Assembly (NCBI GenBank): GCA_963402885.1
Contig: OY727096.1
Span: 29,369,820 to 29,433,819 of the forward strand
DNA length: 64,000 nt
Source of the DNA: Antedon bifida
Lineage: Eukaryota > Echinodermata > Crinoidea > Comatulida > Antedonidae
Direction: 5' to 3'
Part shown: positions 32,919-47,330 of the stretch, one piece after another
Position numbering within the stretch: the first letter of the stretch is position 1
Layout of the letters: each line of letters starts with the position of its first letter
Program-made: the position numbers and the translations under genes
The notes under the pieces: generated by a model
Told to the model about the DNA's origin: nothing
The model's input: the letters and a program-made list of their open reading frames with translations, nothing else
The model's database searches: none

Positions 32919-35250
32919 AATGTTACATCTTTTGAGTTATGTATTTTAAAATATATTTTAATAAAGTTATTGGGCATTATGAAGTAGAAACAGCTTCAAA
33001 CACAACATAGATTGATTCGTAAACGCAACCAGATACATTTTGTAATTCAGGATAGTGGCCATGAGTGCATAAATCAGGTCGTAATGGCGATGTTATTTAT
33101 GCAACATGACAGTGTTTTATTTAATATTCACCACACATACAGTACTATAGGATGGTACTACACAATGAGTCTAAACACATTGACCAAATATGGTACTGTA
33201 CTAGACCTAAGCTACAGTACTGTAGTACAGGTACAGAACTGCTTGGAATGTATATGTTTAATGGAGAATCACCCTGTACTGTTACACACAACTATATGAT
33301 AATGTTAAAACATTAGAATTGAATTAAGACACAAAATTAAAATCAAATCCTATTTTTTTTTTAATTAAAAAAAACAATTATTTTAACACTAAACAACAGT
33401 AGTGACCAAAGTTCCCATATACAGTCATAGTTCTTCCAAATATGTTCATGCTCAGACAATTATTTTTATGTTTCTTTTTCATGATTTCATATGTTGATTT
33501 AGAAAATTTGAGTTTCGTATAATTTCACCAACACTATAGAAGAAGACAATTGTTTCTGTGAAGCAATTCAGTTTCATTATTCACGTTAACAATTATTCCA
33601 TTCAATTACAAATACAAATAAAAAAGACGTAAAAATAAGTTTTCTCTATTTACTGATAGTAAAAACAAATATTTCTTCAAACAATTAAATCACTTCATCA
33701 ACTTTAATTGTTCATAAATAAATGTTACTGTCTGTAGAATTTTACAGATTTATGTTTTAAATGTTTGTATAACATTCTGTATTTTTTCCACCCACACAGA
33801 CTTTACAAGTAATTAACATTGTATTCACTGATGCATGAATCTCTGAAAGGAAATCTGTTGCAAATCAACATGCATTAAGTAAACTGCCTTCAAATCGAAG
33901 AGAATGCACAACTTCGTTTGATATCAAGAAGTCATGGTGTAATTAGCCTCAGCCCCCATTAGTGCTTTTGTAAAGGCCACATTCATGAATATTGTTCCTA
34001 CATCAGTCCTCTTTTAGAATGTAACCATGTCCAACATACATCTTTAGTAATTACTTGATTGACAGCATAACCCATCAATGTACCTGTCTGCATTAGTGAA
34101 CCTGACTGCTAAATGATGTAACAAGATAGGCCCAGCTACTCAAATCACTTTCTGGCCTTTATACACTCCAGACTATTCCATTCTACTATAAGGGGTATAA
34201 TGTAATTGCATGCGCAAAAGCATTCTATATTTCATTTAGCATATCAAAGTCATTCACAGTAATATAATTCAAAGTGATATATTATGCTGTGCCATCTTAT
34301 AGTGATTTAAGTCTGTTAATGTGGATGTTTATAAAACAGACAATATTAACTTTCAAGAATTTGATTTGATTTTTTTTTCTCACATACATATCTCATTTTT
34401 TATAATTTTCAAAATTGGTCTGGGATCCTTCAAGAATTACAAAAAAAAGTTTCTATTTAAAAAAAACTGAATTCATATTCCTGGGTTTGCAGATTTGTAT
34501 ATAAATGTATTATTTTGTATAATGAAAATTCATTTTTACACAATTGATTTTGTACAGTTCAAATAATTACCTGTATATCATATTTGTCAGTAAAAAGTAA
34601 AACAATCACAAAGTTCTATAGCATACTGTATCTTTGTACAGTAATTGTGTTTGATTTAAGAATAATAATTTATTCAAATTTTTAAGTTTTTACAGTACAG
34701 TATGTACAGTATTAAGTTATATTCTAATTTAAGCAGCCCTTCTAATGTACCCCACCCCCAATGCAATAATTTATGTCTACCCCTGGATCAGCGCAAAACA
34801 GAAATCTCAATAAATCAGCGCTTTTTTTGTTTCTATCATTTCCGGTAAGCCTATTGGATTTAAATTACAAATCGAAAGAATTAGTGTGGATGACAAATTG
34901 CAAAGGTATTAAAGTCTGTTGGTGAAAAGTCCAAGCACATTTGAATAAGAAGTTACTAGACGAATCAAGATGAAAGTTCACTACTTCAATCAATCTTCAT
35001 TCAATCAATCAATTTATTCACCAAATGAAAATAAAATTTATCTTTATGTAACTAGAAACAATGTAATTTAATATTTATTCATTCATATTCTAACATCAGA
35101 TTAATACATTAATCACAACAAAACATTAATGTAATGAAGTTTAAATGTACGTACGTTTTCTCGACGTCTGGAAAAATTAAGGAGCAGTATTTTTTGCTCT
35201 CCTCAAATCGTTCTTAGGGGCACAGAGGAGCGCCAGCACAATTGCACAGT

Positions 35251-35525
35251 GTGAAAGTAATGGTAAATAGACCTATACTATAACTAGTTGAGCGTTTGAC
35301 AATTTTTGCTCCTTTAACCGGTGATACTTATTATTTACACATTTTGCGGATTCCAACACGAATTTACTAAGCATTGATATCAATGACCAGCGTTTTACTC
35401 ACTGCGCAAGCCGTGATTTACAAATGTCAACTATCAGTAGAGACTGAGAGACCAGCAGTGCGGAAGTAATGGTAAATAGACCTACTGTAAAACTAGCTGA
35501 AAGTTTGACAATTTTTGCTTCTTTA
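35251..35525. repeat. Two copies of a short repeat
   Basis: AGTAATGGTAAATAGACCTA followed by AACTAG(T/C)TGA and GTTTGACAATTTTTGC occurs at 35256-35312 and again at 35466-35520, spacing about 210 bases. Confidence 0.75.
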
Positions 35526-35809
35526 GTGGAAAAATGAACCCCTTTTACTTGTATACAAATTTCGTATTGGTACAGGATTCGATAAAATTTCATCCTTCAT
35601 TCTCAGATTTTAAATGCTTTCATAAACATGTTGCATGACCTAAAGGTCAACAGGTCATGAGAACATGGCAGCCTAGCTAATCCTAAACCTTGTTATGCCT
35701 ATATGGAAAGTCATCTTTCGAGAATTAAAATATTGCAAGTTTTAAAGATAAAGACTTTTCTATGCGGAGTCAATGCAGGTGTCGAGAGCCACATCTCTCT
35801 AACAATTCA

Positions 35810-35910
35810 ACCTGGCCACTTTTTCACAGAGGCCTTTGACAACCCAGTGGCTTGAACAGAGATTGTTCCCTTTTCTTGTGACAACCACACCACTTTTTTT
35901 CTTGTGGCAC
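35810..35910. repeat. Dispersed repeat, copy 2 (partner at 31490)
   Basis: Second copy of the CACAGAGGCCTTTGACAAC repeat, with the same downstream TTGTTCCCTTTTCTTG segment. Confidence 0.75.
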
Positions 35911-38701
35911 ATCAACTGCTCTCATCAATATAATAAGTTTTTGTTTATGATTTTTATAAACAATACATTTTTACCTTTTTGTGTAGAATATATACAATAT
36001 ATATGTACTAAAGTACTGTAGGCCATCATTTAAAAAACCTAATGATTGCATTAATGTATACTACAGTAGGCATTATGAGTTTGTATAAGAGATGGCAGTT
36101 TCCTGCTTCAATCCCTCAGGAACAATACATTAATATATTAATATTGGTATACATTACCCCTACCTCAACAATGCTAGAATCATTTAATGCAAGTACCAAT
36201 CCTATCTCCCTCAGGGACAATACAAGCAATTTACTATAATTGCCTACTATATTATACTTCAGGTGAAGTAGCCATTCATATAATGCATGGACCATTTGGT
36301 ATGGGTAAAACAGAACCTACAGTATACAACAGAAATCACTGAATTAAAAAACAAATTAAGAATATTGATAAATCCCACAATGGGTTTTATGATTAAGACT
36401 GGATTAATGCAAAATGGATTTATAATTGTATTGTCTATACAATACAATATATTGATAATCCCCACTTATTTGTTGTCAGCGATAAAGCAGAATTCGGAGC
36501 ACCTTGAGTTAAGCAAAATTTACTGAAATGTATGTAAATTTGAATAAGTACTGTAATATAATATAAATAAAAAAAATTATATCAGGAAAATATTAATTTC
36601 TATAAACTTGAAAATATTATATTGTACCCTTTAACATAGAACACAAAGTTAGGCCTATACTAACTGTTCTTATAAGGCAAAATATGGTGAAATATTGTCA
36701 ATAAAATAGCTAGAAAGCCCCTCACAAAAAAAAATAAATGAATGAAAAATGAAATTTTCATTTGTTTACACCTCTAAACTTCTCTCACTTTTTATTCCTG
36801 TAAAAATTCACCTATGCTACAACACGATTTTATATTTTACAGTTATACTGTATGCTACTCTACAATCAGTTATACTGTATGCTACTCTACAATAGATGAA
36901 ATTTTTGTATTAAAAACAATTATTTTTAATATTATTGTCTCAGTTTATACTTATAGTATTTATCATGATTCAGTATTCATAAATATCACATGAATATATC
37001 AATCTTCAACCAGCTGTCAAAAAATTAATATTCATCTATGTATTGATCATAATAAATACGAATTTTTTCAGGCTTTTGCAAACATATTTTGTAGAAATTC
37101 CTCTTTAAATTTATTCAATTTGTACGCACAGATATTACCATAATCTATTTTGTAATATTAAAAGTGATAATGATGATTACTAAAACGCATTACGGTCATT
37201 TAAACCAAGTTGATTTATTCACCATAATTAATTTTTGTTTTATTTTGAAACAACTTGAGGGTTTTATAAAAAAAATAATACATTCTCCCCATATAGATAA
37301 TGGAAGATTCCTCATCAAAAAACTAATTTAGTGAGGCTTGTAGGCTGTGTGTGCAATAGCTATTACCTTTGGTAACTACCAATGAGATGACCTTTCTTAA
37401 CTCACTCTCTGATTACTTATCAGAGGAACCTGAGATGCTGAATAATTCATCTGCTTATTGCATTTCAAATTATTACTTATGTATGAAAAGCATGCAAGAC
37501 CAAAACATCAAGTAATTTCACTGATACTATGACTTTTGACATAGATTTTTCATCAGTTCAAGTCAATTGTGTGCATCTGTACTACACTACCGGAACTACT
37601 TTTCTCATTTAAAAATCAAATTTCATTGAAAAGAGCATTATTGATGTGAGATGAATGTTGAACTTGAAAAATAAATGCAAAAAAATAATATTTTTTTAAA
37701 TAAATAAAATGAAAATTCATGAAACATTTTTAGTTATTGTCATCTTTTAATTTTACAATTTCAGCTCTTATTACTAAAATGACATTTGGTATTAACTTTT
37801 GACAGTACCCTTGTTGATAGACTAGTAGAATTATAGTAGCAATGAGATTCAGTGACAAACGAATATAAAATCCAGAAAATAAAAACCAACATACTTCAAA
37901 TAAAAATTGTAAGGTACACTATATGTAAGTATAAAACTGTACATTAAAACAATGGGTACCATCAGTGCAAACACATTTTCTATACTGTAGGCCTATATTC
38001 ATTTTATTGTTTGAATAAACAGTTTTAATTGAAAACAATAGCAGTCTACCATTAGTATTAAAACAAAATGAAAGCTTCATTGTATTCATTGTTTTTGAAA
38101 AAAAAATGATGTACAGTATATATACAGTATAGTACAGTTTGATATACAGTAGTAAAATATTGTAAGATACAGTAAAATAATCGTACTTATTTTTCATATT
38201 TGAAAACTATGCACTATACAATATACTACTACTGTACAAAACAGCAATTACTGTACAATACATTGAATATTAGTGAAAAAAGTCAATGTGAACACACATT
38301 TGATGTATGCACTAGTGCACAGTTAATTCACACACAAAAAAAGCATGCTTTTTTGCAATTAGAAAACTGAATAGAAATGTTGTAAGCTACTTTATTTTCA
38401 TAAATCACTTTTGATTTGAAATTGGTAGAGGAGAACAAATGAGTTGTTTTAGATTCAACAAGGTTAAATTACAATGGCAATTAGTGCCAATTTAGTTTTT
38501 TTTTTATGACTTTGATTAGTATCTATTAAGGTTTTTAGTTATTCCCAACTAGATTTATAAATGAAAATTTGGGAGATTTTAAATCCATAAAATGCATACT
38601 GTATATATCCTGATTTGCATTGTGGAAAATGTGTCGCCAATGTATTTTTGTCTTATACAGTAAATGGGCCTACTGTACGTACAGGTAGTAGTAAAGCCTA
38701 A

Positions 38702-38884
38702 AGGCCAATTTACACAGATGAGCGGTTACGGTAAGGGTAAGCAGAAAACGGAAAAATATAATAATTATGTAATTTCTTATGACCATTTAAACAGAACGCG
38801 ATTTCGGCACGCTGTGTAAATGGGACAAAATATGTGGTTTTGCGCTTACCATTACTGCTTCCACTTGTCTGTGGAAATTGGCCT
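38702..38884. mobile_element. Harbinger-like MITE
   Basis: 183 bp with termini AGGCCAATTTACACAGA (left) and the inverted AGGCCAATTTCCACAGA (right). TAA lies on both outer sides (38699-38701 and 38885-38887), which fits the 3-bp TWA target duplication of PIF/Harbinger elements (known). Noncoding. Confidence 0.75.
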
Positions 38885-39982
38885 TAATGGTAATTACTAT
38901 GCACTATTAATTTTTTTTTAAAACATTTTTTTCATCCAAATTGGGAGAAATTGCGGTATTAATAGCAAGAGACCGGAGGATCACACAAAATATCTAAACT
39001 CCTCTGCTGTAATCAGAAGACTTGGGTGATCATGAGAGCAAAGTAGGAGTCACTGCCACTGTAAGCAAAATCAGAATTCTGAAGGCAAAAGCTTGTCTAA
39101 TGGTTGCCTGTCTGTAGGAAGTACAGTGTAGAAGGTTCCAAGTTTGAATCCAGGAGTTGTTGAGGCATTGTTTACTCTCAGATTCACAACCCTCATATTT
39201 ATAATAAATGGTTTTTTTTCGGCAATATTGATGGGTGGTTTGAATTTTGCTGTCCTTATAAATAATAATTCAAACGAATATTTTATCAACAAGTAAAATT
39301 GATTATTTTTGTTTTGAACTGATCGCGATTAATCTTTTCTTGTTTTTGTTTTAATAAACTTACTGGAACATCTGGAACTTAGATTAGGCTTGTAAATTAA
39401 ACTTGACTGAATTTTAGTACTGTAATAATCACAAACACATATCATTTTACACACAGTAGAGATGCACCTACAATATGTACAGTAAATAATTATATAACTA
39501 TCTACAAAATAATAATTAAATATATATAATAAAAATTACTTCTGTCTATAATTATTAAATTATTCACCTTTTTCTTCTTTTTTTTCATTCTACAGTCTAT
39601 TTATTTTTCTGGAAAATGCTTTAAATTATTGAAGATAATCTACAACATAAAAAAACAACCTCGGAATTCAGGAATAACAATAAGAAAGTATTCAGAATTA
39701 AAGGGCCTAAAAAAACTGCTGATGGGGGAAATAATATAGTCTACAGTAGGTGAATTGAAATAAAATATTGTTGCTTCAGTTTGATCGGACTTGTGGCCTA
39801 AAGTGTTTGCCATACAGTGCAAATTACTATCAACTCCCACCACTCATCAGTGCATGTTGAATGGGTAAAATTGACAACAAACAAGAGGCTCATTCATTGG
39901 CTACACTTCACTTGCTACTCATGTAATTGTCTATACTGAAGATTAAGCACCTGTCACTACTGTACTGTTGATGAATTTTTAT

Positions 39983-40246
39983 AACGAAATCTACAACTTC
40001 CTATTTCAAAACTTATTATCAATAAAAGACAACATTCATTATACCGAGTTTTTTGCCTATAATATATTTGTGTACAGTATTTTAGGACTGTGTTTAAATA
40101 TGGAACAGCAAACGAAATCTACAACTTCCTATTTCAAAACTTATTATCAATAAAAAACAACATTCATTATACCGAGTTTTTTGCCTATAATATATTCGTG
40201 TACAGTATTTTAGGACTGTGTTTTTAAATATGGAACAGCAAATGAA
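39983..40246. repeat. 128-bp direct tandem duplication
   Basis: AACGAAATCTACAACTTCCT through GGAACAGCAAA occurs twice in succession with a spacing of 128 bases and only a few differences, so the duplication is recent. Confidence 0.95.
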
Positions 40247-40957
40247 ATTGTTGTATAAACCTCCAAAAACAGTATTTTTGAATTAATGAAAAACTTGGGA
40301 AAAGGGGAAAATAATGTTCACCCACAATCTGCAAAAAGCGAGCCTGATGGTACTAAATCACTGTTACTAATATTACATGTTGAACAATAATTACGCTACC
40401 TAATTCAAACAAGAAATGCTATGTTATTTAAACAGCAGAAGCTCTTGTTTTGCCAAGAAACACATTATTGGTTATAATTACTAGAGTAATCAACAGAGTT
40501 CTTCTTTAAGCTGTGTTTACACACACTAGAAGATATAAAACCATTCTATGCACGCTTGAAGCTGATCCGAATAATTTCCGAGTTTACATCTTCTCATGTG
40601 ATCCCCTAACTCTGATGTGCCACTGATATAACTCTTTCAGAGACACAAGTGATGTAATTTTAACTCATACCATATAGGTTTCATAATGTAACATTCCGTC
40701 AAGTGATCCCCATTGGGCAGTGCCGTATAGCCACAAGAATGAAATTGGTGCTGTTTTTCGCAAAAAGAGGGAATAATCAAAGGCTTCTGGCAAAAAGTGG
40801 TCAGGTTGAAACCATGTACCAACCATACTGATGGCTACAGTATTGCCCTGTGGGGTTATTTCAGATGTTTTTTTCTTGTAACAATGTAAACATCAGTTAA
40901 TGATCCAGTTCGATTCATATTTTTCTCCTACAGTAGCCTGTCTTAGGAGATGAAATA

Positions 40958-42095
40958 TATGGAAGGCAATCGCCGCCAAAAATACAAAAGTAAAACAAAC
41001 AACGTACTTTCACAAACAAACAACGTACTTTCACAAACGAACAACCTCCTTTCACAAACGAACGATCTAAATTAAAACAAAGAACGTACTTTCACAAACG
41101 AACAACCTTCTTTCACAAACGAACGAACTAATGTAAAACAAACAACGTACTTTAAAAAACGAACAACCTACTTTTACGCGAACAACGTATTTTTTACAAA
41201 CGGACAACGTACATTGATAAACGAACAACCTGCTTTACCAAACGATGTAGATTGCCGAATGAACTAAGGACTCGTCCATTTTTTAAGTGGGTAATTGCAA
41301 AAGTTCCGGTAAGAGGATATGCCTCTCAAAGGGAGCAGCCTGTATCTTGCGCGCGTAAGCAAAACTGACAAATGGAGGAAAAGTGACACTTATGAAAACG
41401 TTTTCTGGAAGATGTTGAATTCTAGATACGAATTCATGTAAAAATGTTGCGTATCGGATGTTGTGACATCATTTTATAGCCAGTTGAATTATAAAAGTCG
41501 TATTTTTATCTTTTGCGTCATAGTTCAGTTAAAATAGCGCGCATCTATATTCTACGCATCCAAATTCTTCAATTCTACACGTTAATATGTTGTTGCTCAG
41601 ATAAATTCCTTCCAAAAATCTTCGTGTTAATTTTGATGACGTCATCATGATAAAAATTGAAATAAAAGGGAGGTCCCATAATTTTACCTTTGCTACACTG
41701 TATGTAGTTATATAGTGTATACTCTATATTCTTAGACACAAAATAGAGAGCTCACTATTAACAACATTTTATTTTCCTCAGGTCATGTGGTGTTTTTATA
41801 CCCGACTTAAAAAATGGACGAGTCCTTAGTTCATTCGGCAATCTACATCGTTTGGTAAAGCAGGTTGTTCGTTTATCAATGTACGTTCCGTTTGTAAAAA
41901 AAATACGTTGTTCGCGTAAAAGTACGTTGTTCGTTTTTTAAAGTACGTTGTTTATTTTGCATTAGTTCGTTCGTTTGTGAAAGTAGATTGTTCGTTTGTG
42001 AAAGAAGGTTGTTCGTTTGTGAAAGAAGGTTGTTCGTTTGTGAAAGTACGTTCTTTGTTTTACTTTTGTATTTTTGGCGGCGATTGCCTTCCATA
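40958..42095. mobile_element. Nonautonomous foldback DNA transposon
   Basis: 1138 bp beginning TATGGAAGGCAATCGCCGCC and ending with the inverted sequence. GAAATA occurs directly outside both ends (40952-40957 and 42096-42101), a likely 6-bp target duplication. The terminal inverted repeats are very long, 331 bp left (to 41288) and 291 bp right (from 41805), and each contains tandem units of roughly 20 bp of the type AACGAACAACGTACTTTCAC. The 516-bp unique interior has no transposase-like frame. The superfamily is not clear. Confidence 0.9.
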
Positions 42096-44602
42096 GAAAT
42101 ACAGTATACTGTACTCAACCAATATTATTGATTTGATATCAGCAATGAAATTAAAATTTAAACCTTACAACTGTAAAGACATTAGTATATAGTAGAAGTC
42201 AAACTTGCCCAAGGAACTATACTGAACAATCGATATTTTAAAATGTAAATCAGAATTTTCATTGATCAATACAGTACTGTAGTTTAAAACTACATGGAGT
42301 AGATCCTACAACCGAAAGTATATACCATCTTTAATATAACCTCAAGGTATATGTAGATGGAAGATAGAATCAGTAGCCAAAGATTGGGTACAGTCTGGAC
42401 TCGATATACTATACTGTACTTTGTTGCTACATATATTATTTATAACCTTGTATCCATATTTGAATGCTGGAAATTCATTCTGTTAAATATGTTGTGTGGA
42501 GAAACAATTGTATTGCATTATAAATGATTTTCTTAAAGTTGAAAATGTTTACAGTTAAAAAGTAGAATTTAAATCAAGTAGATGACCTGCCTGTATTAAA
42601 ATATAAATAAATAAAATAAGTAAAATATAGTACATTAAGAAAAAAAACCCCAAAACTCCCTCCTCTGAATGTACAGTACTTTTTTTGGCCTTATAGTGTT
42701 CACAGTAAATTTTATATTCACCCATTCAACTTTATTTTTGTATTCTGGATGATTATATCTAAGTTATTCTTCGTGTTACCTAAAGAGATGTACTGTGGAT
42801 AGGTCAAAGGTCAATCGACAGACAAATTACTGTCAAATCAAAGTCAAAGTTTTTATGTACTAACTGCAGTACACAGGATGTATCATAATAAATCAACGTA
42901 CTTGTCAAAGTTCAATAAATAGATGGTTGGATTTTTTATTTATTTTAGAATTAAATTCTTATGCATTTGAAACGATACTTTGTACAGTATAAAGAAGGGA
43001 ATATTGATTTTAAAAAAGAAAGTTTTTGATTTCTAATAAATTACGCATACAGGAGACATATTTTAATCATCATCAATTTGCTTTTTAGCTAAATATCAAT
43101 TTCTTACATACAATTTTAATCTCCTGATATTGAATTTTAAACAGTTATTTAAAATATATATGGTGAAATGTATCTAAATAACCAGTTTTTCTTATACTGT
43201 AATTTTTATATTACCGTTATATAAATTTGTATGACAAGTAAACTTTGCTTCTGCATACTTTAGTTACCAACCGTCTCGCATTGAGCAGGACAGTCCCACA
43301 TTTTAAAGTTGTTTTAATTGAAACAGGCCAATTTTAATTTTAACTTTTTAATCAGACAGATTGACTTCTTTTATAACTTTGGAAGCCTTCCAAAAAAACC
43401 AAAACTTATCATATCTAATCCTAACTGTGGAATCTGTCACTTTATTATTAAAAATTAATTTTTTCACACACAAATAGCACCAAACTTATTATATAACAAC
43501 TTGTAGAGTAGTCTGGTCTTGTATCAATCAGTAAGTGGTTTGGAAGAGGTTTGTGCAAAGTTTTAAGAGGTTTCACCAAAGTTATAGGAGGTTTGCGCGA
43601 TTTGTGCAGTTTAGCAATACCTTCTGTTTCCATTTTTTACTAAGCAAACATCCTTTATACTGTAGTTGATAAAAATCACAATATCATTTTCATGACTGAT
43701 TCTTTATTTACTGTATATTTGATTTCTAAGATTGTTAATGCATTATGTACATGTTAGGATAAAGTTCATAGTAATTTAAGCTAAACATTATGTCGCCTCT
43801 AGTTAATATAGTAAGATATTGGATAGGTACAGATGTATGTGTTGAGTTCTAATGCATATATTTTACTGAAGATTCTTTCCTAATAATATACTCTACAGTA
43901 AAATCCCAAAAATAAATTTGAATTACAGTATATATGCCTGTTTATCAACCTAATAAATACAGTAATACTGTATGTAGTAATATTAGGTTTGCGGTATTAC
44001 CATGTTTTCCCAAAAGGAAATAAAGTATGATTGAGAATGTCTTGAAGTTTTGATTAAGTTATGGAGAAGGGCAATTCTATGCAGACTGGACATGACACTA
44101 ACAAAGTCATTCTATCTTGAACATTTGGTGTTTAATTTAATATTAAATTCTATATTTTGAAGATCTAAAGTCAGATTTTGAAATTTCAAAAAATAAATTT
44201 AATAAATATATAATTTTTTCATATATTTTTATCATACTGATGATATACTGTATATCGACAGTTTAAAATCACTAAGAAAAAAACAGAAAGATCCGCAAAT
44301 TGTGATATATCTTGTTCAATTTGGTCAGAAATGGATTACTGCTGTACAAGTACTGTTCATGGTGTACTGTACCACAAACCTAAACTTTACTACTGTTTAT
44401 TTGTCATGTAAACGTTTAAACAAAAGAAATTTTGGATTTTAAAGACTTATGCAGTAGACAGATTATATTCAGAAGAAAGATACTGATTTGTCTGCAAACT
44501 GCAAGAGAAACATTTTTTGTTTCTCATTTTATTCAATATCACAACCAATGCTTGTTTTTACCACTACTGTAGCCTGGAGCTTAGTCCCCCTAGTATCTGT
44601 AA

Positions 44603-44753
44603 CGCAAGGACATAATGTGTAGTAGACACAAGGACATAATGTGTAGTAGACACAAGGACATAATGTGTAGTAGACACAAGGACATAATGTGTAGTAGACA
44701 CAAGGACATAATGTGTAGTAGACACAAGGACATAATGTGTAGTAGACACAAGG
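44603..44753. repeat. 24-bp minisatellite
   Basis: Six complete near-identical units of CAAGGACATAATGTGTAGTA plus GACA, and a partial seventh. The period is divisible by three, so frames stay open and give false peptides such as CVYYTLCP repeats. Confidence 0.95.
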
Positions 44754-45293
44754 TAATTTGACAAATGACACAAACATTTGCAGGAACTGATACTCATGAT
44801 TGGTCAATTTACTGAGTTTGTGTTTCTTTATTCAGTACCAATGAATATTTGGAAAAAAATGTTATCAGGGGCAAATCAGAAGAGGTACAAGCTCCTCCTT
44901 ATGACAACTAAAATAAAATTACTATTTTTGATAGAATATTTTAATGTTATATGTATATAATGCTTCCACATTAACAACAATTCTGGATCTACTCCGGTTC
45001 ATATTTAAATACTGTACCTGTCGAGTACATATTTATTTTGGAGAACATTTCTAGTCATCTTTCTCAAACCATCAGTATAAAGTTTTAACATACAGTAATA
45101 TCACAATAAAACTATTTTCTCAATGACATCACAAAGTTCTCCACTCGCGTTATTTTTGCTACTGTACACACCATCTAATGCTTTTGTTTCAACTACCCGT
45201 TAACTTGGGATGGTAGACGAAACAGTTTGTATTTTTAAGTACAAAAACTTAATTAAGGCCAAATCAAACAAATATACTGTAGTTGTTAGGTGT

Positions 45294-45650
45294 ATCAACA
45301 TCGGAATCAATTTCAGGGGAGGGAGGGCAGTGTTTTTAAAAAAAATATTTTGAATTTTTTTTTTTTTTAACAATATATTTTTTTGCCTAATTATATCAAT
45401 TTATGGACAATCAGCCATTAAAATTAGAATCAACAAAATAATCAAAATATAAATATGTTTTACAAATTAATTATCAACATCGGAATCAATTTCAGGGAGG
45501 GAGGGGAGTGTTTTAAAAAAAATATATATTTTTTTTTAAACAGGATATATTTTGTCTAATTATATCAATTTATGGACAATCAGCCATTAAAATTAGAATC
45601 AACAAAATAATTAAAATATATAATCTGTTTTACAAATTACATTGCTAGAC
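45294..45650. repeat. 179-bp tandem duplication
   Basis: ATCAACATCGGAATCAATTT to ACAAATTA occurs twice, 179 bases apart, each with a long A/T homopolymer section of different length. Confidence 0.9.
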
Positions 45651-47159
45651 AGGTTCTGGTAAAATCATGATTTATTTTTTGCTCAATTATTGTATTCATG
45701 AAATATATCAGAGTCAAAAATCAGATTCATTAGTTTTCTTTAAGATGCAAAGTAGAAAAAGCTGAACACAGCAACCTGAAGAAAGATTAATAGCAAAGGT
45801 TTTAAATTGTATTATACAAACTACACTCACAGTTCAACAAATGGATTCGCTAAATACTTTACAATCTCAAACTAATCTAAAATGTAAGCTTCTTTTTAAC
45901 TAAGTCCAATAATTTCATCTACATTGGATACTAAGCTTTAAAGTAAGCCAATTAATTCTGAAACACAAAATGCTGTAAATGTATTTTTTTTCTTTCTGAA
46001 ATTACAGTAACTTGAATGAATGTAACATTTCCAAGGACAGAAAATTAAGATTGAAAATGAGAAATGTTGTGTCCATACAAAAGAAAGCATTACTGTAGTT
46101 TCTTCAGTGCAATTTATCTTTGTTCATTATTTATTCCAAAAGAAAAAAAAATTGAAACTTTTATACACAAATATATTGAAAATTCCTGTTAAAATGTAAT
46201 ATATTTGTTAAATATACAGTAGATCTTCAAAAAAAACAAAATTATAAATAAAACTATGAAAATCTATTATTTGTATTTTTATATTAAATTTGAAAGAAAA
46301 AAAAATATTGATTACCTACTGTAGTTTAATTGTATATGGAAGTACAGTATAAGTTTAAATCATATCAATAGTAAAATCAATTACATTTGGCCACTGTTCT
46401 TTTTATAGTAAATTCAATTATGAATTAAATAAAATAAAAATATAATATTCCACTCACACAAACATTGAATCATTGAAAAATTTGTGATTTCTTGCAAGAA
46501 AAAAAAAACTATAAATGTGCTATTTATATTATAAAGTTCAATAAAATTCATAATATGCAATACAATTTGCAGTTTTGTATGACTATAGAGTTTTTTAACA
46601 TAAATGAAAATATAAAATTTTAACATTAATATTAAATCATTTGATTAAATCATTTATTAATGTATTTCAGTCAATTAACATAGTAAATTAATATGGTCCG
46701 GCAGATGTTAATGAGTTGGAATAGGAAATGGCCTATCAATTATCAACAAAGAGGCTTTGACAGCCAAACCCCACAGAGAGAGCTTACAATACAAGCCAAC
46801 ATTTGTCTACTAAAAGTCTACAAGAACAAAAAATCACATTCACAAATCCTACTCAATTTTATCATATTGTAAGCATCCATAAATGTAAGCATCTACTTTA
46901 ATATTATATTAAATTTTCTAATAAATAAATAAATGAAAATAACAATTTAAAATCCAAAACGATGTGTCTATGAGATGGGAAGGCCCCTGTAGCTAAATAG
47001 GGATCTGTCAGAAGAAGCCACAACAGATGCCGCGCAGTGTGCTACCAAGCGAACGGCGATAGTATTACAAATGCGGAATTAAAAATAAATACACATGTGT
47101 TTATAAATTATGATAATAATAAACAGAGAGAGTAAACAATTAATTGTATACGTACTTAC

Positions 47160-47330
47160 TAATTCGTCAGGAAAATGAAGAACAACGTTATCAACATCTG
47201 ATCAAATGTAAAAGAAAGACAGTAACCAAGACACCGTGGAAATTTACTTGTGAGATGGCGATTTCGATAATAAGTCAGAATTCTTCTTGGTTGAAGAAAG
47301 GCGATCGCACAAAGCCTTAGCCAGGCCTAC
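47160..47330 (-). other. POU6F: Candidate POU6F 5' untranslated exon
   Basis: Ends at a consensus donor GAATTA/GTAAGT (47160/47159). The CpG content is higher than in surrounding DNA. Joined to the 42-bp exon it places an in-frame TGA upstream of the ATG at 31092. The upstream boundary given is only nominal. No transcript evidence is possible here. Confidence 0.3.

Larger units (their letters stand above)
31116..47159 (-). other. Interval between POU6F exon 1 and candidate upstream exon
   Basis: About 16 kb without a convincing coding region on either strand. If the candidate upstream exon is right this is POU6F intron 1, otherwise intergenic. It contains the foldback element, a Harbinger-like MITE, several tandem duplications and abundant TACTGTA/TACAGTA palindromes. 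Long introns at this position are plausible regulatory territory (inference). Confidence 0.5.

Noticed and set aside
36836-36895. 29-bp doublet GTTATACTGTATGCTACTCT...
   Set aside because: Real direct repeat but only two short units; not informative beyond the general TACTGTA enrichment.
40980-41250. Regularly spaced repeats suggestive of a CRISPR array
   Set aside because: Eukaryotic context, and the units are directly adjacent variants within a transposon arm, without unique spacers.
41876-42118. 80-codon frame with SQTNNLL repeats
   Set aside because: Lies in the right inverted repeat of the foldback element and reflects its internal tandem units.
44529-44807. 92-codon minus frame with CVYYTLCP repeats
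   Set aside because: Product of a 24-bp minisatellite whose period is a multiple of three.
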